A stretch of DNA of 64,000 nt from Candidatus Saccharimonadota bacterium. Its GTDB lineage: Bacteria; Patescibacteriota; Saccharimonadia; Saccharimonadales; Saccharimonadaceae. A program made the position numbers and the translations under genes. Each line of letters begins with the position of its first letter. The first letter of the stretch is position 1. Positions 15,868 to 25,008 of the stretch are shown in pieces. Where the stretch lies: assembly GCA_017406985.1 (NCBI GenBank), contig JAFQXL010000004.1, positions 433,708 through 497,707 on the forward strand, in the 5' to 3' direction. Under the pieces are notes generated by a model that was not told the origin of the DNA, did no database searches, and saw only the letters and a program-made list of their open reading frames with translations.

Positions 15868-16893
15868 ATGATCATAAAATCAATTAAACTTTCGAACTTT
15901 AGGTGTCACGAGACGTTTAATTTTGATTTTAAAAAGAAGACATCGGTTATCGTTGGTGAAAATGGAAGTGGAAAAACATCGGTTCTCGAGGCAATTTATA
16001 TTGCACTTTTAGGAAAATCTTTTCGAGCAACAGATACGGATATAATCAAAAGGGGTGCGGAGTTCTATCGGATTGAAGTGGATTTTTTAAGTGGAGAAAA
16101 AACAGTTGTAGTTTATGGAGATAATAACGGAGTTTTTAAAAAACAATTTTTAGTCGGAGAGAAAAAGAATTTAAGACTTCCGAAAAAATATCGTTATCCG
16201 GTCGTTTTATTCCTTCCGGGGGATTTACATTTAATCGAGTCTTCGCCGACGAGAAAACGAGATTTTTTTGACCGGATTTTATCGGAATTAGACGATTCTT
16301 ATTCTTCCCTACTTAGTCGCTATGAAAAAGCCTTAAGACAACGAAATGATTTACTGAAAAAATGTTCGGAATATTCTTTAGAAGAAGTATGCCCAATGAT
16401 CTTTTCGTGGAACGTAATGCTCGCGAAATACGGAGTAGAGATTAGAGAGAGGCGAGAAAAAATGATTGCGGAGATAAACTCGAGACTCACCTCGACCTAT
16501 CGTTCGATTGCGGAAAACTCTGACGAGGTTTTAGTTTCTTATAATTTACAGGGAGACTCGGTTTCGGAGAGTGAATATTTAGCGAGGTTAGAAAGCGAGC
16601 TTTCGCGCGATTTAATTTTAGGACATACTGGATTCGGGGCGCATCGAGATAATTATGAATTTATTTTTAACGGTTCGGAGGCGAACGGTTCGGCGAGCCG
16701 AGGAGAAGTTCGTTCGATTATTTTAGCTCTAAAATTTATCGAGGCGGAAATGATTTATGAACGAGTAGGAAAAAGACCGATTGTTCTTCTGGACGATGTT
16801 TTTTCGGAGCTCGACGAGACGAGACAGAAATCTTTAACTTCAAATTTTAAAGATAATCAAGTTATTATTACGAGCGTAGATGTTGTAGACTAG
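15868..16893 (+). CDS. recF: DNA replication and repair ATPase RecF
   Basis: The 341-residue protein begins IIKSIKLSNFRCHETFNFDF, followed by Walker A VGENGSGKTSVLEAIYIALLG. Near the end it has the SMC-like signature GSASRGEVRSIILALKF and Walker B PIVLLDDVFSELDETR. RecF binds ss/dsDNA junctions and helps load RecA at gaps. It is slightly shorter than the usual ~360-370 residues. The ATG follows the dnaN stop after one base, so the two are translationally coupled. Confidence 0.95.
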   Translation: MIIKSIKLSNFRCHETFNFDFKKKTSVIVGENGSGKTSVLEAIYIALLGKSFRATDTDIIKRGAEFYRIEVDFLSGEKTVVVYGDNNGVFKKQFLVGEKKNLRLPKKYRYPVVLFLPGDLHLIESSPTRKRDFFDRILSELDDSYSSLLSRYEKALRQRNDLLKKCSEYSLEEVCPMIFSWNVMLAKYGVEIRERREKMIAEINSRLTSTYRSIAENSDEVLVSYNLQGDSVSESEYLARLESELSRDLILGHTGFGAHRDNYEFIFNGSEANGSASRGEVRSIILALKFIEAEMIYERVGKRPIVLLDDVFSELDETRQKSLTSNFKDNQVIITSVDVVD

Positions 16894-16920
16894 AAAAAGC
16901 GCCGGAGGGGCCGGCGCTTT
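16894..16920. terminator. Bidirectional terminator between recF and the lipoprotein gene
   Basis: GCGCCGG (16899-16905) and CCGGCGC (16911-16917) form a seven-base-pair GC-rich stem. An A-run on the left gives TTTTT on the minus strand and TTT follows on the plus strand. It lies between two convergent genes. Confidence 0.75.
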
Positions 16921-16926
16921 AGAGGG

Positions 16927-17499
16927 TTATAGATAGATGTAATTTTCGAGATTATTAACTTCGTTTAGAGATAGAGCTTTAAGAAGTTCCGGAAGAACTT
17001 CTAGTGTTTCGGTATGAACTAAGACGGTAGGCGACGTATCTTTATCGACGATAGTCATTAAAATCTGATGCTCGGAGCGATCGAAATCATAATAGGCGAT
17101 AATTTCATCTTCGGATTTCCCGAAAAGTAGATTTGGGACATTACCTTCGTTAATCGTATAGATAAAAACTTTATATCCATAAATATCTACGATATATTCG
17201 ATAATGCTATTACTTTTCATGTAATCCTCGACTATATTTGTCGCTCCGCAAGCATATAAATAATCTTTTAAGTTTAGATAGTTATTATCTTTATCCCAAA
17301 AGTCATTTATATCTGGTAAGACCTTTGCTTCTTCTATCTCCTCCAATTTCTCTGGTTCCTTTGTTTTTTCTACTGTTTCCTCCTGTATTTTATATTGAAT
17401 TTTTACCGGTTCCCTACTCTCTTTAATGGAAGAAGCTTTTGTTCCGCAAGCTGAAAGAATAAAAGTTAATAAAATAAGTAAACCTAAAGATTTTTTCAT
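16927..17499 (-). CDS. Putative lipoprotein of unknown function
   Basis: This 190-residue protein starts with a lipoprotein signal, MKKSLGLLILLTFILSACGT, with the lipobox LSAC and the modified cysteine at residue 18. A glutamate/lysine-rich linker follows to about residue 60, then a mixed alpha/beta domain (YLYACGATNIVEDYMKS, YGYKVFIYTINEG) that I do not recognise. The mature protein would sit on the outer face of the membrane. AGGAGG seven bases before the ATG fixes the start. It has its own promoter with a palindrome, listed separately. Confidence 0.75.
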   Translation of the reverse strand: MKKSLGLLILLTFILSACGTKASSIKESREPVKIQYKIQEETVEKTKEPEKLEEIEEAKVLPDINDFWDKDNNYLNLKDYLYACGATNIVEDYMKSNSIIEYIVDIYGYKVFIYTINEGNVPNLLFGKSEDEIIAYYDFDRSEHQILMTIVDKDTSPTVLVHTETLEVLPELLKALSLNEVNNLENYIYL

Positions 17500-17556
17500 A
17501 TCTGCACCTCCTAAAATTCGATAGATTTTTTATAGTATCTATTAACTCTTGTTTAT

Positions 17557-17585
17557 ATTATATCATAAAAATGATAAAAAATCAA
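17557..17585 (-). promoter_or_regulatory. Promoter of the lipoprotein gene with an operator-like palindrome
   Basis: Minus-strand TTGATT (17580-17585), 17 bases, TATAAT (17557-17562). TATCAT-AAAA-ATGATA at 17561-17576 is a perfect inverted repeat spanning the spacer and touching the -10 box, a good position for a repressor site. Confidence 0.55.
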
Positions 17586-17608
17586 TAATGCTTATGACTA
17601 GGTATCTG

Positions 17609-18238
17609 TTAGCTTTGAGTGGTGAGTGACTTCATAATAATCTTTGGAGAAGTTAGATTAAAACTGTTTCCCCAATTTGTAAGATTAGTCTTAAAAGAGG
17701 GTTCGTCGTTAGTGTTAATGTAGATACGGTCGGAAGCGGCGTTTTTATCTGTGCGATCTATAACGGTTATGAGAAAATCTTTTCCATAATTTTCGTCGGT
17801 GCGAGCATAGATTGTATATTTTCTACCATCTGAAGTATTAAAGAAGAATTGATAGGTATATTTTGGCTGGTTACTAAGTTTTTTAAATCCTTCTTCTTCA
17901 ATTGTTCCGGTAATAATATTATCGGCTTCGCCCTCTTTTGGAGTGTTCTTTTCCGGGGCTGTATTAGATTCTTCTAAAATGAACTCTTCAAGGTTAGATA
18001 ATAATTCTGAATCGTGGATTTTTCCGATAGTATAATCTAGAAGGTAGCGGTTTTCAAAATAAACCGCGGGCTGATTATCACTATCGTCCGGGCCGTGGTT
18101 GACCTCTTCACTTACCATTTTAATTCTAAAAACCATGAGGATTATTGAAATAACTACAATTCCCGCAATAAAAACACCTAATAATATGATAACCTTTTTA
18201 GCTCGAGGATTTTTTAATAAATTTCCATAATTTTCCAT
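17609..18238 (-). CDS. Single-pass membrane protein of unknown function
   Basis: The product is 209 residues, with about 14 cytoplasmic residues, one membrane helix (about 16-40, VIILLGVFIAGIVVISIIL) and a soluble outer part. The outer part has a YTYQFFFNTSDGRKYTIYARTDE strand pattern and is rich in Asn, Asp and Thr. No family is recognised. It is the last gene of the operon that begins at 24891 and starts a few bases after the stop of the 671-residue hydrolase, so a supporting role for the exported wall enzymes is plausible. Confidence 0.7.
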   Translation of the reverse strand: MENYGNLLKNPRAKKVIILLGVFIAGIVVISIILMVFRIKMVSEEVNHGPDDSDNQPAVYFENRYLLDYTIGKIHDSELLSNLEEFILEESNTAPEKNTPKEGEADNIITGTIEEEGFKKLSNQPKYTYQFFFNTSDGRKYTIYARTDENYGKDFLITVIDRTDKNAASDRIYINTNDEPSFKTNLTNWGNSFNLTSPKIIMKSLTTQS

Positions 18239-18239
18239 G

Positions 18240-20255
18240 TTAGTTCTCCGGTAACGATTCGTAGGTTTTATTTATAATATCGATTGCATCTTTAGTGCAT
18301 CCAGTATGGACTGTTTTAGTACAAGTACCATTAAAGGTATGGATATGGACGTGAGACTGGGTGTTATTAGCACAGACAGGAGGGCCGATAATAGTCATGT
18401 TCTGTCCAACTTCAAAATGGTCGCCGACTTTAATAGTCGAATCATAAAGAGTGTGTCCGATCCAGTAATTACGTCCGTCGTCGCCCTTGAAAGTTATAGA
18501 ACCGCATTTAGGATCGCCGTTATAGCCGCTAGAATTTTTTGTAACCGTTCCAGAAGTGATAGCGACAACTTGAGCTCCGGCGGAATAATACATCATGTCT
18601 CCCTCACTTCCACCATATTCAGAAGCCTTACTCGGCTCTAACTTTATTCCAGTATCAACGGCAGTATAATCGTGATGGCAACTAGAGTAACTTGAGCATG
18701 GAACTGGAGAGAGAGCGGTTGCTAGACCGTTTTTTCCGTTTAAGATGTTAGCTTTAGTTGCGCCGGCAATCGGGAAGGCATATTTATCTCCGTCAATATC
18801 TATAATGGTAGTGCCACCAGAACTTCCACCACAATTTGAGGTTTTATTAGTAATGGCTTGATAAATAGTTTTGGCGAAGAGTTTAGTTCCGTCTGGAACA
18901 GTCGGGTGAACATCCATAGAACCGCCTTCGTCTGCGACATATTTAGTCGGGTCGGAGGAAACAGCGCCAGACCAATCGGCAACTACTACGTTATTATGTT
19001 CGGTTTTTAGGCTATTAAAGAGGGCGTTATTTCCGGTGTAGTCGTGTGCTCCGAGAGAATAGTTTGTAACGAAAACAACTTTACTACTTCCGGCTTTAGA
19101 TAAGACTTTTTCGGCGTCGGATTTTTTAATATTATCGGTATTAGTTCCGAGCGCAAAGACGATAATATCAGGAACACTGCTTATAGATTCGAGAATTTCT
19201 ACGCCCTTAGGAAAACCGCGCCCGACTTCGGCGTCAATAGTAACACTCGGCATTAGGTTTTTGATTTCGTCTGTAGAACGGACGGTAATTGAGTCGCCAA
19301 TAATTAGAACGTTAGAACCGTCTTCGCCACTTGACTTAGAGCCTCCAGAACTACCTCCAGATGGAGAGTCACCCGGGTCGACGGAGTCGAAATCACCATT
19401 TAGGTATTTTTGATAAAAATCTTTAGCGGCTTGGCGGCGAGCTAGATTTTCGCTTGTACCCGTACGACATCCACTACAGTTCTCGTAAGTTGTTGCGACA
19501 TAATCAGCCATTGAATCAACAGAGTCTTTATTGAGGAACTCCTTATAATCTCCGTTAAAGATTTCTTCATAGACAAAGTTTAAGGCGGCACACCATAATG
19601 ACTTATAATCGTCTTCAGAAACTTTTGACTTTAGTGCGTCGTCAGAAAGTCTTCCCCACTCCTTATAGGCGTCTCCGTCAAAGTAGGTGTCATAAAGTCC
19701 AAGACCCTTCATGACGTTTAAATAATGTTCTCGACGAGTTTTATAGGTCCATTGGGCGAAGCTAAGACCGATACCCTGAACCGCGGTTCCGGCACTATAT
19801 GGACCACCAATACAAGAAGAATGGTGTTCATTTGGACCGGTCCAAACAGTATAGGCATTACCTTCTTGAGTTTTACAGCCTTTATCGCGAGCATTGTTGT
19901 AGGAATCTTCTTGTCGAGTCGGAGATCCTCCTTCGCGAGAGAAGTTACCTAGTAGGGCGGCAGTTTGTTCGGGGGTAAAACCGTAGCTACGAAGCCCAGA
20001 CCAAAGTTTTTCGTCTTTTGTATCTCCGGTAAAATTACAATTTCCACCACCAGTAGAGCAGGTATTTTTATTTTTACTTGTAGTAGGGTTATAGAAAAGG
20101 ATGTCGTTCTGAGAGAATTCTTCGTCGCGACCGGTCGGGAGGACGACTTTAGCGGAGGCGGGGAGAATAATTCCGGCGTCAATAATAATCGCTAAAATCG
20201 AGATAAAACAGAAAGAAGACTTTAAAAACTTTTTCAGAAAATTTCCGACCTTCAT
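18240..20255 (-). CDS. Exported three-domain wall hydrolase: phage-tail-lysozyme-like, SGNH hydrolase and M23 peptidase-like
   Basis: The 671-residue protein starts with an export signal (about residues 10-35). Residues ~75-230 resemble the phage tail lysozyme domain (LWSGLRSYGFTPEQTAALLG, NFSREGG with a candidate catalytic Glu). After a Gly/Ser linker, residues ~315-470 are an SGNH/GDSL esterase: VLIIGDSI, GRG, GTN and a final DVHP triad. Residues ~510-650 look like an M23 endopeptidase: HDYTAVD near 527 gives H-x3-D, and HVHIH near 638 gives the HxH zinc ligands. Together it could cut glycan strands, remove O-acetyl groups and cleave peptide bridges. A TATAAT box eight bases before the ATG gives it an internal promoter. 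Self-wall remodelling and attack on a host wall are both possible. Confidence 0.8.
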   Translation of the reverse strand: MKVGNFLKKFLKSSFCFISILAIIIDAGIILPASAKVVLPTGRDEEFSQNDILFYNPTTSKNKNTCSTGGGNCNFTGDTKDEKLWSGLRSYGFTPEQTAALLGNFSREGGSPTRQEDSYNNARDKGCKTQEGNAYTVWTGPNEHHSSCIGGPYSAGTAVQGIGLSFAQWTYKTRREHYLNVMKGLGLYDTYFDGDAYKEWGRLSDDALKSKVSEDDYKSLWCAALNFVYEEIFNGDYKEFLNKDSVDSMADYVATTYENCSGCRTGTSENLARRQAAKDFYQKYLNGDFDSVDPGDSPSGGSSGGSKSSGEDGSNVLIIGDSITVRSTDEIKNLMPSVTIDAEVGRGFPKGVEILESISSVPDIIVFALGTNTDNIKKSDAEKVLSKAGSSKVVFVTNYSLGAHDYTGNNALFNSLKTEHNNVVVADWSGAVSSDPTKYVADEGGSMDVHPTVPDGTKLFAKTIYQAITNKTSNCGGSSGGTTIIDIDGDKYAFPIAGATKANILNGKNGLATALSPVPCSSYSSCHHDYTAVDTGIKLEPSKASEYGGSEGDMMYYSAGAQVVAITSGTVTKNSSGYNGDPKCGSITFKGDDGRNYWIGHTLYDSTIKVGDHFEVGQNMTIIGPPVCANNTQSHVHIHTFNGTCTKTVHTGCTKDAIDIINKTYESLPEN

Positions 20256-20263
20256 ATAAGATA

Positions 20264-20272
20264 ATTATATCA
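20264..20272 (-). promoter_or_regulatory. Extended -10 promoter of the wall hydrolase, leaderless
   Basis: Minus-strand TGATATAAT has its TATAAT at 20264-20269, eight bases before the ATG at 20255. It lies at the end of the upstream PEGA-protein gene. Confidence 0.55.
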
Positions 20273-20279
20273 AAAACCG

Positions 20280-20939
20280 TTAGCAGTTTGAATAGGAAAT
20301 ATCGTAATTTTTTAGATTTATATTATTTTCTTCGAGATAATTTAAGGCTTTTTGTTTTAATTTTTGGACTTCGTCGTCGAGACAAGTATAGAGATAAACA
20401 TTTAATTTAACTTTACTGCCGGATTTTTCGGCGGAGATTTTAATTCCCTCTTGATAGCTAGAATAAGGAGTAACTCCCCAAATCGGATCGGTTCCGGTAT
20501 AATCTTCATGGAACTTATCGGCTCTAAAATCAGAAATTCTTTGCGCGATCCCGGCTTCTTTTTCGTTATCTTTATAGAAAGTGCCGTTTTCATTTTCTTC
20601 ATTTAAGTATTCATAAAGATAGGCTGTTTCATTTGCGTTCGCGGTAATAGAATTATGATAAGAGATAAAACCGGTTTTATCGATTTTTACATCATAGGTT
20701 CCCGGAACGACTTTAATAGTTGTATTAGTTGGATAAATTTCGCCGTTAATTTTAACGATAGCGTCGCTCGGAGCGACGAGAATTTTTATTTCAGAAGTTT
20801 TATCGATGTTGAGGAAAAAGTTAATAATAGAAAAGATAATTATTCCGAGAAAAATCAAAATTAAAATAATAATTGAAACCTTAAAAAACTTTTTCTGTTT
20901 TTCGTTTGAGTTAGCTCTAAAAAAACTTTTTCTATCCAT
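20280..20939 (-). CDS. Membrane-anchored PEGA-domain protein
   Basis: This 219-residue protein has a basic start, one membrane helix (about 20-43) and an outer PEGA-type beta domain at about 48-105 (IKILVAPSDAIVKINGEIY, VVPGTYDVKIDKTGF). Such domains are common in surface proteins and bind partners or wall material. The C-terminal ~100 residues (DPIWGVTPYSSYQEGI) form an unrecognised domain. Its ATG overlaps the stop of the upstream hydrolase by one base (TAATG). Confidence 0.75.
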   Translation of the reverse strand: MDRKSFFRANSNEKQKKFFKVSIIILILIFLGIIIFSIINFFLNIDKTSEIKILVAPSDAIVKINGEIYPTNTTIKVVPGTYDVKIDKTGFISYHNSITANANETAYLYEYLNEENENGTFYKDNEKEAGIAQRISDFRADKFHEDYTGTDPIWGVTPYSSYQEGIKISAEKSGSKVKLNVYLYTCLDDEVQKLKQKALNYLEENNINLKNYDISYSNC

Positions 20940-22201
20940 TAATTCCCTTTCCAGCGATAAGCTTTAAATGTTCCAGAGTTATCATAGAAATTACCGATTT
21001 CGCCGGTGCGTTCGCCGTAAGAGGCACTAGCGATTTTTCCGACGCCGTTTACGACAACGTACATTTCGATATGACCGTTACTTAAGCGAATATCGCCCGG
21101 CTTTAGAGAGCTAGTATTATTCGGGACTTCTTCGAATTTACCAGAATTCGTTACGTAGTTCCAAGTTGCGCCATGTCCAGAGATTCCGCAACAAATAAAG
21201 TTTGGATCGACACCAGAATAGCGGAAGACGGTCGCGACGAAAGCATCACAGCTAGCGCCGATACGAGCATAATAATCGCCATAATTAGAGAGACCGACGT
21301 CGGCGAGAGCAGTTTTATAAGAATCACGAGCGTTTAAGCCGTGTCCGTGTTCCGGCCAAGCGAGAGCGAGAGCGGTCGCGTTTAAGTCGCCGTTTCCGGA
21401 AGAATTACCGGTAGAACAACTAGAATAGCCGGAAGAACCGCCAATCGCGGCGTAGATTAAGAAAGCGCCTGGTTGTTGGTTCGCGGCGACCATCGGCCCG
21501 TTGTCGGTTCTAATTTGTTTCCAATTTGGATTTTTAGAAGAGTCGCGTTTTTCGTCGGCGAGGTTCATAACATAAGGCGAGCCTTCGCCACGGTTAGCTT
21601 CGGCTTCGGAGAAACCGAGACTACGAGCTTGAGAAATATAAGCTTGAGCGACGCCGTTATAACGGAAAAAGAGAGTTTTTACGCCGTCGTCAGTATTAAG
21701 ATTTAAACCGGAAGCATATTTATCGCGAGTTAACTTTGCGGCGATGTCGGTTTGGCGCTGAAACTCTTCGTCCGAAATATTTCCCGCCGGAAGAAAAGCA
21801 TTTTCATTACTACCGCCACCAGTATAAGAATAGAGCTGATAGACACCCTGTCCGTTTGCGGGGTTATATTTTTTTAGACCAGTTTCACGATAATGCATGA
21901 CGGCGAGGACTTTCCAAGGGATATTATATTTATTGGCGGATTTTTCATAGAACTGCTGGTTCTCAGCGATCATTTTTAAGGCATCTTCACTTAAAACTGG
22001 ATTACCGTTATAGAGCTGATTATCGCCAGATAAAACGGAGCCGGAGCTAGGAGTACAAGTTTCGCCGTCTGGGTCATAATAGAAGATATTATTTAAATCG
22101 AACATATCCCAGACAGTTTCTTTAATTGCGAAAACATTAAGCGGAGAGAGCGCAAAAATTAAGCTTAAACTAAAGACAATGAAAGCTTTTAACCTATTCA
22201 T
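20939..22201 (-). CDS. Exported lytic transglycosylase-like protein with C-terminal NlpC/P60- or CHAP-like domain
   Basis: The 420-residue protein has a signal peptide (about 1-25). Residues ~75-180 resemble lysozyme-like transglycosylases: PWKVLAVMHYRETGL supplies a catalytic Glu near residue 105, followed by GQGVYQLYSYTGGG. The last ~135 residues look like a papain-fold peptidase, with Cys in IGASCDAFVATVFRYSG near 313 and His in LSNGHIEMYVV near 376. It would cut both sugar and peptide parts of peptidoglycan outside the cell. It sits between the 897-residue membrane protein (4-base overlap) and the PEGA protein. Confidence 0.8.
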   Translation of the reverse strand: MNRLKAFIVFSLSLIFALSPLNVFAIKETVWDMFDLNNIFYYDPDGETCTPSSGSVLSGDNQLYNGNPVLSEDALKMIAENQQFYEKSANKYNIPWKVLAVMHYRETGLKKYNPANGQGVYQLYSYTGGGSNENAFLPAGNISDEEFQRQTDIAAKLTRDKYASGLNLNTDDGVKTLFFRYNGVAQAYISQARSLGFSEAEANRGEGSPYVMNLADEKRDSSKNPNWKQIRTDNGPMVAANQQPGAFLIYAAIGGSSGYSSCSTGNSSGNGDLNATALALAWPEHGHGLNARDSYKTALADVGLSNYGDYYARIGASCDAFVATVFRYSGVDPNFICCGISGHGATWNYVTNSGKFEEVPNNTSSLKPGDIRLSNGHIEMYVVVNGVGKIASASYGERTGEIGNFYDNSGTFKAYRWKGN

Positions 22202-24891
22202 GCTACAAGACTCCTAGTTCTAAGGTCGGCATAAGTAATTTCTGGGAGGAGGTAAGCGAAAATATTTTTTAATTTTTCTTCTTTAAAGGTCGGAACCTTT
22301 GCTTCTTTTTCTTCTTCCGGCGGAGTATTTTCCGCGAGATAATTCATGTAGTCGATAAAGGCGATAAATTCTTCAGCTTCTTCTTTAGTTTTTCCGGTAT
22401 AGCGAGCGAGAAGTCCGGCTTCGCTCGTGTCGATTGGATTTTTTTCATAATAGTCAGTTTTATAACTCAGAATTGGATTTTTAATTGAGCCGTCTTCGCC
22501 GCGGTATTCTTCAAGTTCCATTTGTGTTCCGATTCGAGCGGTTTCGTCGAAATGTTGGAGATAAATTAAATCTTCATAATAAGGATTTTCTTCGCTCATC
22601 ACGCAGTAGCTTCCGAGCGCCCAACCTTCAGTCTCTGGGCTCATATCTTCAACAGCATTAACAAGGTCGATAACGTCGTTTAAAATCGGGATATTATCGG
22701 CGAAGCCGAAGCTAGTTTGGAAAGCGTTTGCGATATTGGCGTCATAGACGCCGAACGGACTGTCGCGCTCGTCACAATACATAGTTTTCTTAGCAAGAAG
22801 ACTGTCTGAGATAACTTCATAAGTTCCGTCGGACTTTTTAGTAACATTTCTTGATAAGACCTCGAGATATTTTGGATCGTCGCTCGCGACTTTCATAACT
22901 TTTGGATCAGTCGCAGGGATTTCTACACCATACATATCACAAGCGGCGCCGATGTCCGAGAGTTTTTCGCAGGTGGCGCTATCGGCGAAAACTTGAGAAT
23001 AATCTGTTCCGGCGAGTTCGGTATCGACTTCGAAACCTGGATCAGAGATACTATCGGCGAAAGTTTTTGTTCCGAAAGAATTAAAGAGATAAGAGAAAGA
23101 GTTCCCGGCGATACTAGCGACAGAGCTAATCGAGCCAAGGAGAGAACTCGATTTATTTATAACGGCAAGCTTCGTGGCGATAGAACCGAGGAAAGTATCG
23201 GGATTACTAACGTCGAAAGGCGAAGCGTTTTTACGATTTATCTCGGCTTCATAAGCATTGGCGACTTGAGTCTGGCGACTATAGGCGGCGGCGATTTCTT
23301 TAGTTGCGAGAAGCTGTCCGCTTGAGCCACGCGAAACTTTTTTATTTCCGAGAGCGGCGCCTTTAACGAAAGTTTCGCCGGCCGGAACTCCAGCGAGAGA
23401 TTCGGCGGTATTTTCGAATAATGCGCTCGCGATTTTCGGGATTAAGACGGAGAGAGTCGCGGAAATTCCGGCTTGGAGAGCGGCGTTTATAATAACGGTT
23501 TTAGCGACAGAAGCGAGAGAATTAACAATTCCGCCACTTAAAATTCCGACGGCGATACTAGCGACAGCTCCGACGGCGCGAAGCCCGCCACAGGCTTTAT
23601 TACTGGCAGCGGTTAGACCGATTGCGAAGCCCGAAGCGAGAAAAGCGGATTCGACTGAATAATTTTTAGTTTTATTTAGGTTTGGGCTTACTCCGGCGAG
23701 GACATTAGCGAAGCCTTCGGCTTGAATCGGGGCGCCAGTCACTTCTTTCTCTTCCCCGCTCTCGACGTCGGTATAAGTTGTCGTTACTTCTTCGTTTAAG
23801 AAATTTAAAAGCTGATGTTCGGCGGCTTGGTTTCCGTCCCCGGCTTTAGTTTTAGAAATATTTTCAACGTTACTTAAGAAATAATTTATAGCCTGATAAA
23901 TCTCGGCGGCGGCGACAGAAATAGAAATCATATTCGCGACCTTAAGCGCGGCACAAGCGACATTCGCGGTATCGGCGGCGCGACCAGCGGCGTTCATTAA
24001 ATAACTTCGAGCTTGAGCGCGAGAATCGACACCTTTCGAGTTTCCGATATCTTCGCCGGATTTAACTTTTTCGGTATGAGTTTTTCCTTCGTCATCGGTA
24101 TATTCGTGTTCAATTACGGTATTAACTCTTGAGGAAGTTCCGCCGTCGAAGAGATCGGTTTCGGTCTTTCGGTAAGCTTTTGTATCAGCGTCGTTGTCGC
24201 CAGTTTGGTTATAGCTACGGTAGAGGTTTCTCGAAACCCCTAATTTTGTAAACACAAAAGTAGCAGGTTTATCATAAAAATTCGAGCTTCGTCCGCGCTT
24301 AGCTTTTGTATAAGCTTCGCGGAAGTTAACGTCGTTCGTATAAACTTCGCGGAAATTTCCGGAGTTAATTTTAATTCCGCCCCAATCGAGAGTATATTTT
24401 TCGCCAGAGCTAGCGACGGTAATCCCTTGAGCCTGTAATCTTTCTTCTAAATATTCCGGAAATTCGCCATGTTTTCCATCTAAAAGTTCTTCGGTTATGC
24501 GTAAAGTATTTTCAGAATAGGAGCCGAACATAGTGTCGGTAGCGCGAGTAATTAAAGTTTCAATTTGGTTTCCGAGAGTCCCGACGGAGAAAAACATAAA
24601 AGCGATAGCCGCGACAATTATTCCGGCGATAGCAAGAAGCGGAGCTTGTTTTTTAATTTTTGCGAGCTGGTTTAAGCCGTTTGCTTTTTTAGCGGTTTTA
24701 ATTTTATCAGACAGAGATTTTCCAGAGCCGGTAAACTTAAACTGATTCTCTAATTCCCTAGCTGAAGAAACTTCGTTTTCTTCCGGAGAGAGATTTTCGG
24801 TTGTTTCTTCAAGATTTCTAAGATCTTCTTTTACTGACTTCAAAAAATCAGGGGTAATACTATCCTTTTCTAGATAATTTTTATTCGGCAT
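22198..24891 (-). CDS. Large membrane protein of unknown function heading the wall-hydrolase operon
   Basis: The 897-residue product has ~85 charged cytoplasmic residues, a membrane helix near 87-110 (LLAIAGIIVAAIAFMFFSVG), and a long outer part with several Ala/Gly-rich hydrophobic stretches around residues 300-520. These stretches (VACAALKVANMISISVAAAE, GAVASIAVGILSGGIVNSL) look like membrane hairpins or a pore-forming core. The C-terminal third has a few cysteines (MYCDERDSPFG, GSYCVMSEE). I recognise no family. Its position, overlapping the transglycosylase gene by four bases, suggests that it works with exported wall enzymes, as a scaffold or secreted toxin-like protein. Confidence 0.75.
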   Translation of the reverse strand: MPNKNYLEKDSITPDFLKSVKEDLRNLEETTENLSPEENEVSSARELENQFKFTGSGKSLSDKIKTAKKANGLNQLAKIKKQAPLLAIAGIIVAAIAFMFFSVGTLGNQIETLITRATDTMFGSYSENTLRITEELLDGKHGEFPEYLEERLQAQGITVASSGEKYTLDWGGIKINSGNFREVYTNDVNFREAYTKAKRGRSSNFYDKPATFVFTKLGVSRNLYRSYNQTGDNDADTKAYRKTETDLFDGGTSSRVNTVIEHEYTDDEGKTHTEKVKSGEDIGNSKGVDSRAQARSYLMNAAGRAADTANVACAALKVANMISISVAAAEIYQAINYFLSNVENISKTKAGDGNQAAEHQLLNFLNEEVTTTYTDVESGEEKEVTGAPIQAEGFANVLAGVSPNLNKTKNYSVESAFLASGFAIGLTAASNKACGGLRAVGAVASIAVGILSGGIVNSLASVAKTVIINAALQAGISATLSVLIPKIASALFENTAESLAGVPAGETFVKGAALGNKKVSRGSSGQLLATKEIAAAYSRQTQVANAYEAEINRKNASPFDVSNPDTFLGSIATKLAVINKSSSLLGSISSVASIAGNSFSYLFNSFGTKTFADSISDPGFEVDTELAGTDYSQVFADSATCEKLSDIGAACDMYGVEIPATDPKVMKVASDDPKYLEVLSRNVTKKSDGTYEVISDSLLAKKTMYCDERDSPFGVYDANIANAFQTSFGFADNIPILNDVIDLVNAVEDMSPETEGWALGSYCVMSEENPYYEDLIYLQHFDETARIGTQMELEEYRGEDGSIKNPILSYKTDYYEKNPIDTSEAGLLARYTGKTKEEAEEFIAFIDYMNYLAENTPPEEEKEAKVPTFKEEKLKNIFAYLLPEITYADLRTRSLVA

Positions 24892-24916
24892 AAAATAAGA
24901 CCTTGATTATGGATTT

Positions 24917-24925
24917 ATTATACCA
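24917..24925 (-). promoter_or_regulatory. Extended -10 promoter of the wall-hydrolase operon
   Basis: Minus-strand TGGTATAAT has its TATAAT at 24917-24922, 25 bases before the ATG at 24891. A weak AAGG lies before the start. Confidence 0.5.
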
Positions 24926-24977
24926 CTTTTATGTTAATTTCTAAAGCATAAACGATATGGAAGATTTATTTTAGATA

Positions 24978-24986
24978 TGATAAAAT
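24978..24986 (+). promoter_or_regulatory. Extended -10 promoter of the rhodanese-like gene
   Basis: TGATAAAAT lies 22 bases before the ATG at 25009, with GGAGG (24996-25000) between. It is divergent from the promoter of the 897-residue protein. Confidence 0.5.
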
Positions 24987-25008
24987 AGAGAAAATGGAGG
25001 TTTTATAA

